From positions 62,001 to 126,000 of the forward strand of contig JADCLP010000003.1 of NCBI GenBank assembly GCA_014983025.1: DNA of 64,000 nucleotides. Direction: 5' to 3'. Every line of letters starts with the position of its first letter. Positions within the stretch are counted from its first letter, which is position 1. The notes beneath the pieces are model-generated. The model was given only the letters and a program-made list of their open reading frames with translations. It was not told where the DNA came from and made no database searches. Shown here in pieces: positions 20,445 to 29,831 of this stretch. A program made the position numbers and the translations under genes. This DNA comes from Erythrobacteraceae bacterium E2-1 Yellow Sea. GTDB taxonomy: Bacteria > Pseudomonadota > Alphaproteobacteria > Sphingomonadales > Sphingomonadaceae.

Positions 20445-21680
20445 TCAGCTATTCTTGGCGATGAAATCTTCCACTACTGGCGCCACTTTATTGCGCCATT
20501 TCCCGCCATTGAAGATGCCGTAATGTCCGGCTCCTTCGGCCATGTAATACCGCTTCTTCTTCTCTGGCAGATTGGTCGCCAGGTGCAGGGCGGCCTTGGT
20601 CTGGCCAATGCCTGAAATATCGTCTCGCTCACCCTCAATCGCCAGCAAGCCGGTGTCGGTGATCTTGCCCAGATCCACGATTTCCCCCTTGTGGCGGAAT
20701 TCGCCATTGGGGATGGAATGTTTCTGGAACACCTCTTCAATTGTCTGGAGATAGAATTCCGCAGTCATATCGCAGACGCTGCGATACTCGTCATAAAAAT
20801 CCTTATGCGCTTGCGCGCTATCATCATCGCCAACCGTCAGATGTTTGAACATCTCAAAATGGCTCATCAGATGGCTGCCGAGATTCATCGACATAAACCC
20901 GGCGAGCTGCAGGAAGCCAGGATATACCCGTCGTCCCGCACCGCGATGGGCCATCGGAACAGTAGCGATCACTGTCTGACGGAACCATTCGATCGGGCGT
21001 TCCATGGCCAGATCATTGACCGAAGTGGGGCTTTCGCGCGTGTCGATCGGGCCGCCCATCATGGTCAATGTGGCAGGCCTTGCCGGATCCTTATGCAAAT
21101 TCATCAGCGCAGTGGCGGCAAAGGCAGGCACGGATGGCTGGCATACCGCCATCATATGCGGGCGCGCGCCGTCAGCTTCTTTTGAAATGAATTGCAGGAA
21201 TTCGATCAGGTAATCGATGTAATCATCCAGGTCGAAGCTGCCTTCATGCAGTGGCACTTCCTTCGCATCGGCCCAATCGGTGATATAGACCTCGCAACTT
21301 TCCAGCATACGCCATACCGTGCCACGCAGCAGTGTGGCGTAATGCCCGCTCATCGGGGCAACAATCAGCAGACGCGGGGCATTCTTGGCCAGGCCGGCAT
21401 GGCGGAACCGTTTCAGATCGCCAAAGGGCTTGTTGACAACGGTCGCTTCTTCAACCGGAAAAACCTTGCCGTTAATTACAACCGTTTCAATCCCGAACGC
21501 GGGCTTGCCACGCGGGGCGGTGGCATGGGCGAACACTTCCAGCGCGCTGGAGGCCATGGGGCCGATGCCCACGCAACCCAGGGGATTGGTGGGGTTGTTG
21601 AGCACTTCTGCGCTGATGGAGGCCAAAGCGCTGGCGCTGTTCAGCCAGGAACGCTGTAATTCGTATGCGTGGTAAAGCAA
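20445..21680 (-). CDS. phaZ: Intracellular poly(3-hydroxybutyrate) depolymerase
   Basis: Cytoplasmic enzyme that degrades stored PHB granules. The 411-residue product matches the intracellular PhaZ family: it starts LYHAYELQRSWLNSASALA and has the catalytic cysteine in AVCQPSVP at Cys180, the position expected for family enzymes. I choose the TTG start at 21680, since AGGGG precedes it by about six bases and the protein begins exactly where the family does. It implies that the organism stores PHB. It converges with the thiolase across a strong terminator. Confidence 0.93.
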   Translation of the reverse strand: MLYHAYELQRSWLNSASALASISAEVLNNPTNPLGCVGIGPMASSALEVFAHATAPRGKPAFGIETVVINGKVFPVEEATVVNKPFGDLKRFRHAGLAKNAPRLLIVAPMSGHYATLLRGTVWRMLESCEVYITDWADAKEVPLHEGSFDLDDYIDYLIEFLQFISKEADGARPHMMAVCQPSVPAFAATALMNLHKDPARPATLTMMGGPIDTRESPTSVNDLAMERPIEWFRQTVIATVPMAHRGAGRRVYPGFLQLAGFMSMNLGSHLMSHFEMFKHLTVGDDDSAQAHKDFYDEYRSVCDMTAEFYLQTIEEVFQKHSIPNGEFRHKGEIVDLGKITDTGLLAIEGERDDISGIGQTKAALHLATNLPEKKKRYYMAEGAGHYGIFNGGKWRNKVAPVVEDFIAKNS

Positions 21681-21848
21681 GGTGATCCCCTGTGGCGACG
21701 ACGTACATACGCTGCGCTTCTCCAGACGCATGCGAAAGCACAGACTGCAGCGATTCCACCGATTGTGCAATGCACAAAGATAAAAATATGCGATCTACGC
21801 CCTACGGCGTGTGGATTTTACCCTATGGGATCGCTACCTCGGCCAGCA

Positions 21849-23699
21849 ATGACCGAAACCGATCCGATAGAAATTGCGCAAACGCCCCGTAAGGGCCGAC
21901 GCAAGCGGGGCAAGCAAGGCGATGCGCTGGCTGATGCCCCCCAGGCCAAGACCCTGGGCCCACTGAAAATGGTTTTTGCGTCCGCCGCCCAATATCCGCG
22001 CCGTGTTTTGATGGCGCTGGTGGCGCTGATGATCACAGCCAGCGCTACATTGGCGATTCCATGGCGGTTCAAGGTGATTATCGATCGCGCCTTTACAGGT
22101 GGGGCCGATGCGACAGAAATCGCCCATTCTTTCCAATATCTGCTGATGATTGTGGTGGTGCTGGGGATCGGCACCGCATTGCGTTTTTATTACGTCAGCT
22201 GGTTGGGCGAACGGGTTGTGGCCGATATCAGGCTGAAAGTGCAGGAAAACCTGCTTCATCTTGCCCCGGGCTTTTATGAAGAAAACAGCCCGAAAGAGAT
22301 TTCCAGTCGGATGACCAGCGATACAGCGGTGATCGAACAGGTTGTGGGCACCACGGTTTCGGTGGCGCTGCGCAATCTGTTGACCGCGATCGGCGGGACG
22401 GCACTGTTGCTCTACCTCGCCCCACAACTGACGCTGGGTTTGATCATCGGCATTCCCTTGGTGGTGTTGCCGATTGTCTTTTTCGGTCGCCGCATTCGTT
22501 CTGTCGCGCGGCACAGCCAGGACCGCGTGGCCGATGTGGGCGCAATGGTGACAGAGGTTCTGTCCGCCATGAAAGTGGTGCAGGCCTTCAACCAGGAAGC
22601 CCGCGAACACAGCCGCTTCGGCGTGGCGGTAGAAAGCACATTCGATACCGCAAAGCGGCGTATCCTGCTGCGCGCAGCCATGACTGCCATTGTGATAGTG
22701 CTGATCTTTGGCGGGATCACGCTGATCATGTGGCGTGGTGCGATTGCGGTTTCGACGGGGGAGATAAGCGGCGGAACAATCGCTGCCTTTGTGCTGACAG
22801 GCGGGCTGGTAGCCGGGTCTTTCGGGGCATTGACCGAAGTATATGGTGATTTGCTGCGCGGGGCGGGCGCCGCCAGCCGCCTCAATGAACTGCTCAATGC
22901 GCGGCCTGCCATTGCACCACCAGCCCGGCCAGAGGCATTGCCTGTGCCGCCACGCGGTGGCCTGTCCTTCCGCAATGTCACCTTCCGCTATCCCACAAGG
23001 CCAGAAAGCGCCGCGTTGCGGGATTTTACGCTGGAGGTGGAGCCAGGGGAAACGGTGGCGATTGTCGGCCCTTCCGGTGCGGGTAAATCCACCATCTTCC
23101 AGCTTGTCGAACGTTTTTATGATCCGCAGGCGGGCACTATCCGGTTGGATGGCGTTCCGCTGACCAAGGCGGACCCGGCTGAAATCCGCCAGCGGATGGC
23201 CTTTGTGCCGCAGGATGGCGTGCTGTTCAGCGCCAATGCGCGCGATAATTTGCGTTACGGCAATTGGGATGCGGATGACGATGCAATCTGGGAAGCTGCC
23301 CGTGCCGCCAACGCCGAAAGCTTCCTGCGCGGTCTGCCTGAAGGTCTGGATACGTTCCTGGGGGAAAGTGGCACGCGGCTTTCAGGCGGGCAGCAGCAGC
23401 GCATCGCCATTGCCCGCGCTTTGCTGCGTGACGCGCCGATCCTGCTTCTGGATGAGGCGACGAGCGCGCTGGATGCTGAAAGCGAACAGCTGGTTCAGCA
23501 GGCACTCGACCATCTGATGCAAGACCGCACAACTCTGGTAATTGCCCACCGTCTGGCCACTGTCCGTGCTGCCAATCGCATTGTGGTGCTGGATGAAGGA
23601 CGCATTGTGGAACAGGGCACGCATGACGAATTGAGCCGTGCGGGCGGGCTTTATGCGCGGCTGGCCAAGTTGCAATTTACTGCAGGCTCAGCAGCCTGA
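21849..23699 (+). CDS. ABC transporter, fused permease and ATPase (MsbA-like exporter)
   Basis: Half-size exporter of 616 residues, expected to act as a homodimer in the inner membrane. The N-terminal six-helix permease domain spans about residues 50-340. The ATPase domain has Walker A VGPSGAGKS, signature LSGGQQQRIAIARALL, Walker B LLLDEATSA and the H-loop IAHRLAT. Exporters of this type move lipids, LPS precursors or drugs; the substrate is not determined. The ATG at 21849 is the likeliest start, although its ribosome-binding site is weak and an ATG at 21825 is possible. It diverges from phaZ over a 168-base gap. Confidence 0.9.
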   Translation: MTETDPIEIAQTPRKGRRKRGKQGDALADAPQAKTLGPLKMVFASAAQYPRRVLMALVALMITASATLAIPWRFKVIIDRAFTGGADATEIAHSFQYLLMIVVVLGIGTALRFYYVSWLGERVVADIRLKVQENLLHLAPGFYEENSPKEISSRMTSDTAVIEQVVGTTVSVALRNLLTAIGGTALLLYLAPQLTLGLIIGIPLVVLPIVFFGRRIRSVARHSQDRVADVGAMVTEVLSAMKVVQAFNQEAREHSRFGVAVESTFDTAKRRILLRAAMTAIVIVLIFGGITLIMWRGAIAVSTGEISGGTIAAFVLTGGLVAGSFGALTEVYGDLLRGAGAASRLNELLNARPAIAPPARPEALPVPPRGGLSFRNVTFRYPTRPESAALRDFTLEVEPGETVAIVGPSGAGKSTIFQLVERFYDPQAGTIRLDGVPLTKADPAEIRQRMAFVPQDGVLFSANARDNLRYGNWDADDDAIWEAARAANAESFLRGLPEGLDTFLGESGTRLSGGQQQRIAIARALLRDAPILLLDEATSALDAESEQLVQQALDHLMQDRTTLVIAHRLATVRAANRIVVLDEGRIVEQGTHDELSRAGGLYARLAKLQFTAGSAA

Positions 23700-23861
23700 T
23701 CCTGCCATATCGGGTCAGCTAATCGATAAAGTTGCATCTGCAACCGACAAGCGGCAATCTGAGGCCAGTGATCTGGGCTATGTACCAGATAACGCCACAT
23801 AACCCGTCCGGGGCGCTTTCTGCCCTGTGTCGGGGCTTGTTGTATGAAGGGACCCGAATAA

Positions 23862-26009
23862 ATGATCCGTAGAGTAGCGATTCTGGGCGCAAGCGCACTG
23901 GCGCTGAGCCTGTCCATGCCCGCCATGGCCGAAGAGCCAGTTGCAGCGGAAAAGGCTGCCGAAGCAAAACCTGCCACCCCGACAATGAGTTTTGGCACCT
24001 GGGGTGTCGACCCAGAACTGCTGGATCCGGCAATCAAGCCGGGCGATGATTTCTTCGGCTACGTCAATCAGGAATGGCTCGATGCCAATCCACTGCCAGC
24101 CGAATACAGCCGTTTCGGGGCCTTTACCCTGCTGGGTGAAAAGTCTGTCAGCGATGTGAAGACGCTGGTCGATGAATTGACGGCGAAGGCACCCGAAACA
24201 CGCAGTGCCGATGAAGAACGTATTGTAGATGTCTATGCATCCTATCTGGATACAGACGCCATTGATGCGGCCGGTATGGCACCTGCCCAACCTTATATAG
24301 ATGCCATTGCGCAGGCACCTGATCTGGCCGCGCTGGTCCATTTGTGGACCATTCCCGGCTACCCATCACCCCTCGGTGGCGGGGTAGAGGTCGATGCCAA
24401 GGAGCCGACCCGCTATTCTGTCTATCTGGGATCAGGCGGGTTGGGTCTGCCCGACCGTGATTACTATCTCGACAGCACGGAAAAGGGTGAAGGGATCAAG
24501 CAGAAGTACCGCGAATTCATGGCGGTACTGTTTGATGCAGCCGGCTATGCCGATCCTGCCAGTGCCGCGGCAGCTGTATATGCCTTTGAAGACACGCTGG
24601 CCCGCAAGGTGGAATGGGATCGTACGGTCAGCCGCAATCTGGACCTGATCTATAACGCTTATAGTGCAGAAGGGCTGGCGCAACTGGGCGGTGATTTCCC
24701 GATTGCCGCTATGATCAACGATATGGGCCTGGCCGAAACGGACCGTTTCATCGTGGTCAATATCCCGCCCAGCGCAGAACGGGCCAAGGAACTGGGCCTG
24801 GATGAAGCGACCATGGCCAAGATTGGCAGTGGTTTCCCAGGCATGCTGAAATTGCTGCAGGAAACGCCGCTTGCCACGTTGAAAGCATGGACGATCAAGG
24901 AATTTCTTGAAAACAATTCCTCTGTGCTGCCTTCTCATATCGACCAGGCGGATTTTGCCTTTTTCGGCACCACGTTGAGCGGCACGCCTGAACAGCGCCC
25001 GCGCTGGAAACGCGCGATTGCCGAAACCGAAAACCTGCTGGGGGAATTGCTGGGCGCTTCCTATGTTGCGCGCTATTTCCCGCCTGCCAGCAAGGCAGCG
25101 ATGGATGAACTGGTGGCCAATCTGCGGGTAGCGCTGGCAGAATCGCTGAAAGCCAATGACTGGATGGGCGAAGAAACCAAGAAGCAGGCAATGGCCAAGC
25201 TGGATTCTTTCGATCCAAAAATCGGTTACCGCGCCAATCTGGAAACCTATGATGGTCTGACCGTTGGCATGGGCACCCCGCTGGCCAACCGCATGGCAGC
25301 CAATGCATGGGCCTGGGCTGACAATGTGGACAAGCTGGGCAAGCCGATCGACCGTACCGAATGGGGCATGCTGCCGCAGACGGTAAATGCCTATTACAAT
25401 CCGCTGAAGAACGAAATTGTCTTCCCGGCAGGCATTCTGCAGCAGCCTTTCTTTGGGGCCAGTGCCGATCTGGCGGTGAATTATGGTGCCATTGGCGGCG
25501 TGATTGGCCATGAAATCGGCCACGGTTTTGATGATCAGGGCTCCAAATTCGATGCCAGCGGTGCCCTGCGCAATTGGTGGACCGATGCAGATCGGGCTGC
25601 CTTTGACAAGCGCACCGATACGCTGGTGGCGCAGTACAATGCCTTCTGCCCGCTGGATGATGGCGAAACCTGTGTGAATGGACGCCTGACGCTGGGCGAA
25701 AATATTGGCGATGTCGGCGGGCTCAGCCTGGCCTATCGCGCATACAAGCTGGCAACAGCAGGCCAGGATGTGCCGGTGATTGATGGTTTGACTGGTGATC
25801 AGCGTTTCTTCCTGTCCTGGGCGCAGGTGTGGCGTTCGCAGCAGCGAGAAGACAATTATCGCCGCCGTCTGCGCACTGATCCGCACAGCCCTGAGGAATT
25901 CCGCGTCAACGGCGTCGTGCGTAATTTCGATGCCTGGTACAAAGCCTTCAACGTGCAGCCGGGCGATGCACTGTATCTGCCACCTGAAGAACGCGTGAAG
26001 ATCTGGTAA
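23862..26009 (+). CDS. M13-family zinc metallopeptidase (PepO/neprilysin-like)
   Basis: Secreted or periplasmic zinc endopeptidase of 715 residues acting on peptides. A signal peptide ends near residue 23 (MPAMA). The M13 N-terminal domain begins at LLDPAIKPGDDFFGYVNQEWL, and the catalytic domain has the zinc motif HEIGH at 550-554, followed by the ENIGDVGG segment supplying the third ligand. Length and motifs match the family. The 162-base upstream gap contains GTTGCA-tc-TGCAAC at 23731-23744, a short inverted repeat of unknown role. Confidence 0.95.
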   Translation: MIRRVAILGASALALSLSMPAMAEEPVAAEKAAEAKPATPTMSFGTWGVDPELLDPAIKPGDDFFGYVNQEWLDANPLPAEYSRFGAFTLLGEKSVSDVKTLVDELTAKAPETRSADEERIVDVYASYLDTDAIDAAGMAPAQPYIDAIAQAPDLAALVHLWTIPGYPSPLGGGVEVDAKEPTRYSVYLGSGGLGLPDRDYYLDSTEKGEGIKQKYREFMAVLFDAAGYADPASAAAAVYAFEDTLARKVEWDRTVSRNLDLIYNAYSAEGLAQLGGDFPIAAMINDMGLAETDRFIVVNIPPSAERAKELGLDEATMAKIGSGFPGMLKLLQETPLATLKAWTIKEFLENNSSVLPSHIDQADFAFFGTTLSGTPEQRPRWKRAIAETENLLGELLGASYVARYFPPASKAAMDELVANLRVALAESLKANDWMGEETKKQAMAKLDSFDPKIGYRANLETYDGLTVGMGTPLANRMAANAWAWADNVDKLGKPIDRTEWGMLPQTVNAYYNPLKNEIVFPAGILQQPFFGASADLAVNYGAIGGVIGHEIGHGFDDQGSKFDASGALRNWWTDADRAAFDKRTDTLVAQYNAFCPLDDGETCVNGRLTLGENIGDVGGLSLAYRAYKLATAGQDVPVIDGLTGDQRFFLSWAQVWRSQQREDNYRRRLRTDPHSPEEFRVNGVVRNFDAWYKAFNVQPGDALYLPPEERVKIW

Positions 26010-26025
26010 TTACCCCCACAGCGGT

Positions 26026-26107
26026 GGGCAGGTCAGGCCGATTGAGGCTTGACTTGCCCCCGCTGAATGCGATGGCGGGGCATCAGGTGCCGGGCGGTTC
26101 CCGGCGC
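26026..26107 (+). other. Three consecutive hairpins upstream of uppP
   Basis: Three inverted repeats follow each other in the gap between the M13 peptidase and uppP: a 14-bp stem at 26026-26039/26046-26059 with a 6-base loop, CCCCGC/GCGGGG at 26058-26080, and GTGCCGGG/CCCGGCGC at 26087-26107 with a 5-base loop. No T-run follows any of them. The first may end the peptidase transcript. The set could also be a structured leader of uppP, which starts 30 bases later. Confidence 0.5.
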
Positions 26108-26136
26108 TTCTTTGAATTTGGGGTCGCACGCCACTT

Positions 26137-26931
26137 ATGACCATTTTGCAGTTGCTGCTGATCGCAATTGTCCAGGGGATTTCGGAATTTCTGCCGATCT
26201 CCTCTTCCGGCCATCTGATCCTGATTCCCTATCTCACCGATTTCCCTGATCAGGGGCCGATGATTGATGTTGCGGTGCATGTCGGATCGCTGCTGGCCAT
26301 CATCATTTACTTCTGGCGTGATGCGTTGGGGTTGGCGCGTGGTGGCCTTGCCAGTGTCGGCATTGGCAAGGATCCGCAGCAGACTCGCCTGTTCTGGTGG
26401 GTGGTTGTAGGCACTATTCCCGCCGTGGCGCTGGGTCTGTTCCTGAAACTGGGTGGATATCTGGAAAGCTTCCGCTTTACCGATCTCGTGGCCACAAACC
26501 TGATCGTTTATGGGTTGCTGCTGGGCGCGGCAGACCGCTGGGGGCGGCAAGAAAAACATTTTGAAGACCTTACTCTGCGCGATGCCATTCTGGTGGGGAT
26601 GGCACAGGCATTGGCCCTGATTCCCGGCACCAGCCGTTCCGGATCGACCATGACCATGGCCCGTTTCCTGGGGTATAAGCGAGTGGAGGCCGCGCGTTTT
26701 TCCTTCCTGCTTGCAATCCCTGCGGTGGCGGGCGCCGGTGTACTGGCGGTGCTGGACCTGGCCGAAGCATCGCAGCAGATGCAATGGGATGCATTGGTTG
26801 CAGGCGTGTTCACCTTTGCTGCGGCCTTTGCCACCATGGCTTTCCTGATGAACTTCCTCAAACGTGCATCTATGATGGTGTTTGTAATCTATAGGGTGGC
26901 CCTGGGCGCAGTTTTGCTGATGGCTTTCTGA
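26137..26931 (+). CDS. uppP: Undecaprenyl-diphosphatase
   Basis: Inner-membrane enzyme that dephosphorylates undecaprenyl diphosphate to recycle the lipid carrier for peptidoglycan and other envelope polymers; high dosage gives bacitracin resistance. The 264-residue polytopic protein has the two family motifs: QGISEFLPISSSGHL near the N-terminus and IPGTSRSGSTMTMARFLG in the second half, containing the catalytic Glu, Ser and Arg residues. Length matches BacA/UppP. Confidence 0.96.
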   Translation: MTILQLLLIAIVQGISEFLPISSSGHLILIPYLTDFPDQGPMIDVAVHVGSLLAIIIYFWRDALGLARGGLASVGIGKDPQQTRLFWWVVVGTIPAVALGLFLKLGGYLESFRFTDLVATNLIVYGLLLGAADRWGRQEKHFEDLTLRDAILVGMAQALALIPGTSRSGSTMTMARFLGYKRVEAARFSFLLAIPAVAGAGVLAVLDLAEASQQMQWDALVAGVFTFAAAFATMAFLMNFLKRASMMVFVIYRVALGAVLLMAF

Positions 26932-26968
26932 TCAGCTATGCATACTGACAAGATGTGGGAGGGATACC

Positions 26969-27226
26969 ATGGCATTCATTCTCTTGACCCTGATTGGTGG
27001 CTTGCTGGGCTGGCTGGCCTCGATTGCCGTACGGATTGAGGATCGCGATGGTATTCTGCGCCTGATGGCAACCGGGCTGGCGGCATCGCTGGTGGTTGGG
27101 TTGCTGACTAACAAGGGATCAGTACTGGGCGGATTGCATATGCAGGCGCTGGGATCTGCCGTGGTTGCGGCAGTGCTGGCACTGGCTGGCATGATTGTGT
27201 TTCGACGTCGTCAGAATCAGGACTGA
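26969..27226 (+). CDS. Small membrane protein, GlsB/YeaQ/YmgE-like
   Basis: An 85-residue protein with three hydrophobic helices separated by short polar turns, Gly-rich near the start (LIGGLLGWLASI) and ending in a basic tail RRRQNQD. Size and glycine pattern resemble the GlsB/YeaQ/YmgE transglycosylase-associated stress proteins, but the match is loose. GGAGGG lies directly before the ATG. It follows uppP by 37 bases and may be cotranscribed with it. Confidence 0.7.
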   Translation: MAFILLTLIGGLLGWLASIAVRIEDRDGILRLMATGLAASLVVGLLTNKGSVLGGLHMQALGSAVVAAVLALAGMIVFRRRQNQD

Positions 27227-27290
27227 CCACTGCGGCCCGGCAAAACATTCATCTGGCGGGCCAACAGATCGTTCCAGATGGCATTATCTT

Positions 27291-27310
27291 ACAGCCCTGA
27301 ATCGGGCTGT
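27291..27310. terminator. 7-bp inverted repeat, possible terminator or operator
   Basis: ACAGCCC-tgaatc-GGGCTGT forms a 7-bp stem in the 275-base gap between the small membrane protein and the PPK2 gene. There is no T-run, so it could equally be an operator for the downstream gene. Nothing else in the gap is recognisable. Confidence 0.35.
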
Positions 27311-27501
27311 AGTGGTTCATCTGGTCATCCTCGACATGAGCGGGTTTCTTCAGTGCCGCGCTAAAGACATCCGCCAGCATTTCAGGCAGGATAGCAAAAT
27401 CCGGCTGAGGTTTTGTGATAGCGGCCATAGCCATAGATGAAATTTATCATGCCGTGCTTGTTGTGCAATTGTACGGCGCAAATGGAAAGGTTCGCCTCTG
27501 C

Positions 27502-28287
27502 ATGCTGAAGGGCAAGCAATATGAAGACCTGCTGGAACCGCTGGAGTTGGAACTGGTGGCCATGGCGCGTTGGGTAAAGGCAACAGGGCAGCGCATCGTC
27601 ATTGTGTTCGAAGGGCGCGATACGGCGGGCAAGGGTGGGGCGATTCGTGCGGTCAGCCAACAGCTCAACCCCCGCCAATGCCGTATTGTGGCGCTGTCCA
27701 AACCGACAGAGGCGGAACAGGGCCAATGGTATTTCCAGCGTTATGCAAAGCATTTGCCAAGCGCGGGCGAGATCGTGCTGTTCGATCGCAGTTGGTACAA
27801 TCGCGCCGGGGTTGAACGGGTGATGGGCTATGCCACGCCAGAACAGGTTGATGCCTTCCTGAAAGCGGCCCCTGCCTTTGAAAAACAATTGGTGGCAGAT
27901 GGGATATTGCTGTTCAAATACTGGCTGACCACGGATCAGGGCAAACAGGAAGACCGTTTGAAAGAACGGTTGGAAGATCCGCTGAAACGCTGGAAATTGT
28001 CACCCGTGGATTTGGCCGCCCGCGGTCTATACGATGCCTATACCCAGGCGCGAGAGGCGATGCTGGCGGCAACGCATACGCAATGGGCACCCTGGACACT
28101 GGTGGATTTCAACGATCAGAAGCGAGGGCGGCTGACGCTGATCCGCGATCTGCTGGATCGATTACCCGATACGTATGTAGAGCTGCCGCCACTTGATTTT
28201 CCGGATCTGGAGCATGATCCGCACACGGAAAGCTATACAGTTATGCAGCCGATCGCTGATTATCCTGTCGTGGAAGAAGAAGACTGA
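27502..28287 (+). CDS. ppk2: Polyphosphate kinase 2 family protein
   Basis: Cytoplasmic enzyme transferring phosphate between polyphosphate and nucleotides. The 261-residue product has the PPK2 Walker A motif EGRDTAGKGGAI, the Walker B-like region IVLFDRSWYNRAGVERVMGY, and the lid segment preceding the conserved RW (DPLKRWKLS). This is the one-domain form. I start at the ATG at 27502, preceded by GGAAAGG; an upstream in-frame GTG at 27415 would add 29 residues not typical of the family. Whether it prefers ADP, GDP or NMP cannot be told from sequence. Confidence 0.93.
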   Translation: MLKGKQYEDLLEPLELELVAMARWVKATGQRIVIVFEGRDTAGKGGAIRAVSQQLNPRQCRIVALSKPTEAEQGQWYFQRYAKHLPSAGEIVLFDRSWYNRAGVERVMGYATPEQVDAFLKAAPAFEKQLVADGILLFKYWLTTDQGKQEDRLKERLEDPLKRWKLSPVDLAARGLYDAYTQAREAMLAATHTQWAPWTLVDFNDQKRGRLTLIRDLLDRLPDTYVELPPLDFPDLEHDPHTESYTVMQPIADYPVVEEED

Positions 28288-28319
28288 TCGGGCTGAGCAA
28301 ATGATCCAGTAAAGAAAAT

Positions 28320-28346
28320 GGGCGCGACCTGTACAGGATCGCGCCC
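28320..28346 (-). terminator. Terminator of the small acidic lipoprotein gene
   Basis: GGGCGCGA (28320-28327) pairs with TCGCGCCC (28339-28346); on the minus strand the stem is followed by a T-rich run. The loop contains the palindrome CCTGTACAGG. A second hairpin, TCCCCCAC with GTGGGGGA, lies just upstream on the minus strand at about 28358-28384. Confidence 0.7.
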
Positions 28347-28394
28347 GGAATTGCTGATCCCCCACCGTCAGCGGCGTGGGGGGATACTGCTATC

Positions 28395-28685
28395 TTATTC
28401 GCCAGCCTCTTGTGCGGCAGCGGCAGCTTGCGCAGCCACATCGGCGGCAGCATCGGCGGCAGCAGCAGCCACAGCAGCTTCGGCTTCTTCAGCCTCTGCC
28501 TGCTGGTCTTCAACAGCGGCGTTTTCATCATCCACCGGCTCATCATCCACAGCAGTCAGTGCTGCATCGGCAGGCATTTCTACGGTGTCAGCTTCAGCAT
28601 CGACCGATGCATCATCGGCGCTGCCGCAGGCGCTAAGGGCCATGGCACCGGCACTGGCAAGGGCCACAAAAGCAAGCTTTTTCAT
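28395..28685 (-). CDS. Small acidic, alanine-rich lipoprotein
   Basis: Function unknown. The 96-residue product has a signal peptide with lipobox LSAC (Cys20), then an acidic region rich in Asp, Glu and Ala, ending in an alanine-rich helix with heptad-like spacing (AAVAAAAADAAADVAAQAAA). The lipobox plus helical rod resembles small outer-membrane lipoproteins of the Lpp kind in layout only; there is no sequence match I can claim. AAGGAG precedes the ATG, and two hairpins follow the stop. Confidence 0.8.
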   Translation of the reverse strand: MKKLAFVALASAGAMALSACGSADDASVDAEADTVEMPADAALTAVDDEPVDDENAAVEDQQAEAEEAEAAVAAAAADAAADVAAQAAAAAQEAGE

Positions 28686-28770
28686 CAGGTAATCTCCTTA
28701 TCGGGGTTCGCGTTTCAAATAATATCAGGGGTGGCATAGCCCGCGCATTACCTATCAGCCAAGGGCAAAC

Positions 28771-29808
28771 TCAACGCAGCAAATGGCCTGACTTGTCGCG
28801 CTTGGTTGCCAGATAGCGGGTATTGTGCGGATTGTCCGGCAATTGGTGGGGTACGCGTTCTGATACCACTACCCCGGCATCGGAAATGGCTGCCACCTTC
28901 TTGGGGTTGTTGGTCATCAGGCGGATCGCACGCACACCCAACAGATCCAGCATGCGTGCGGCCGTGGCAAAATCACGCGCTTCATCGGGCAGGCCCAGCC
29001 GTTGATTGGCCTCCACGGTATCGAACCCCTGGTCCTGCAGGCGATAGGCACGCAATTTGTTGGCCAGGCCGATGCCACGCCCTTCCTGACGCAGATAGAG
29101 CAATACACCCCAGCCGCCCTTTTCAGCCTCAAGTGCCATTGCCTGCAAGGCCGCGTCCAGTTGCGGCCCGCAATCGCATTTGAGGCTACCCAGAATATCG
29201 CCGGTCAGGCATTCGGAATGCAAGCGCACCAATGGCGGCTTGTCCCCCTGCTGCTGGCCAATCACCAGCGCCACATGTTCACGCGTATCGTCTGGTTTGC
29301 GAAAGGCGATGATTTCCGCACTGTCACATGCGGCCACAGGCAGGCGCGCCCGCGTGGCGATGGCAAGGCGGCCCTGCTCAGCCCAATGGGCCAGGTCGCT
29401 TGCAGCAACTGGTTGCGCTTCCCCCGCATCATGTGGATCAACCATGAAGGCGGGCAGAATTCCGGCAATCCGGGCCAGTTCCAGCGCGGCCCTGGCCATA
29501 TCGGGCCAGTCTATATGGTCAGCTCGAAAGGGTCCCTTCAGTGGGTTGGTCAGATCCAGAGCCGGGTCTGCAATTGGCTGTGCATCACGCAGGGTAAAAA
29601 GTTCGCCCCCACGGATCAGTACGGGGGCATGGGGTTCTGCCGCCTCACGTTGATTGGCAAGCTTCAGCGTTGCAGCGCGCGCTGCGGAAATCAGCATGCG
29701 CGAAGAGGTCGCGCCTGTCGCGATGGCGGTTTCCACCGGCAATAATATGGGCCCGCCATCAAGGGCAATCGGCCAGCCATGCCTCAGCGCATCGACCGCC
29801 TGCGCCAC
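28771..29808 (-). CDS. ribA: GTP cyclohydrolase II, long form
   Basis: First enzyme of riboflavin synthesis, opening GTP to a diaminopyrimidine. The C-terminal domain carries the zinc ligands in HSECLTGDILGSLKCDCGPQL and the catalytic RQEGRGIGLANK segment. The N-terminal 140 residues look like a degenerate RibB-type domain without its acidic active-site signature, so the protein is probably not bifunctional. The GTG at 29808 has no clear ribosome-binding site, and the frame upstream (NSPSPSRR before VAQAVDAL) remains open across the xth stop, so the true start may lie a few codons upstream. Confidence 0.92.
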   Translation of the reverse strand: MAQAVDALRHGWPIALDGGPILLPVETAIATGATSSRMLISAARAATLKLANQREAAEPHAPVLIRGGELFTLRDAQPIADPALDLTNPLKGPFRADHIDWPDMARAALELARIAGILPAFMVDPHDAGEAQPVAASDLAHWAEQGRLAIATRARLPVAACDSAEIIAFRKPDDTREHVALVIGQQQGDKPPLVRLHSECLTGDILGSLKCDCGPQLDAALQAMALEAEKGGWGVLLYLRQEGRGIGLANKLRAYRLQDQGFDTVEANQRLGLPDEARDFATAARMLDLLGVRAIRLMTNNPKKVAAISDAGVVVSERVPHQLPDNPHNTRYLATKRDKSGHLLR

Positions 29809-29831
29809 ACGGCGAGAAGGTGATGGCGAAT

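Noticed and set aside
24432..25886. Long open frame on the minus strand (484 codons)
   Set aside because: It is fully antisense to the M13 peptidase, which has clear motifs; no family features or ribosome-binding site in the antisense frame.
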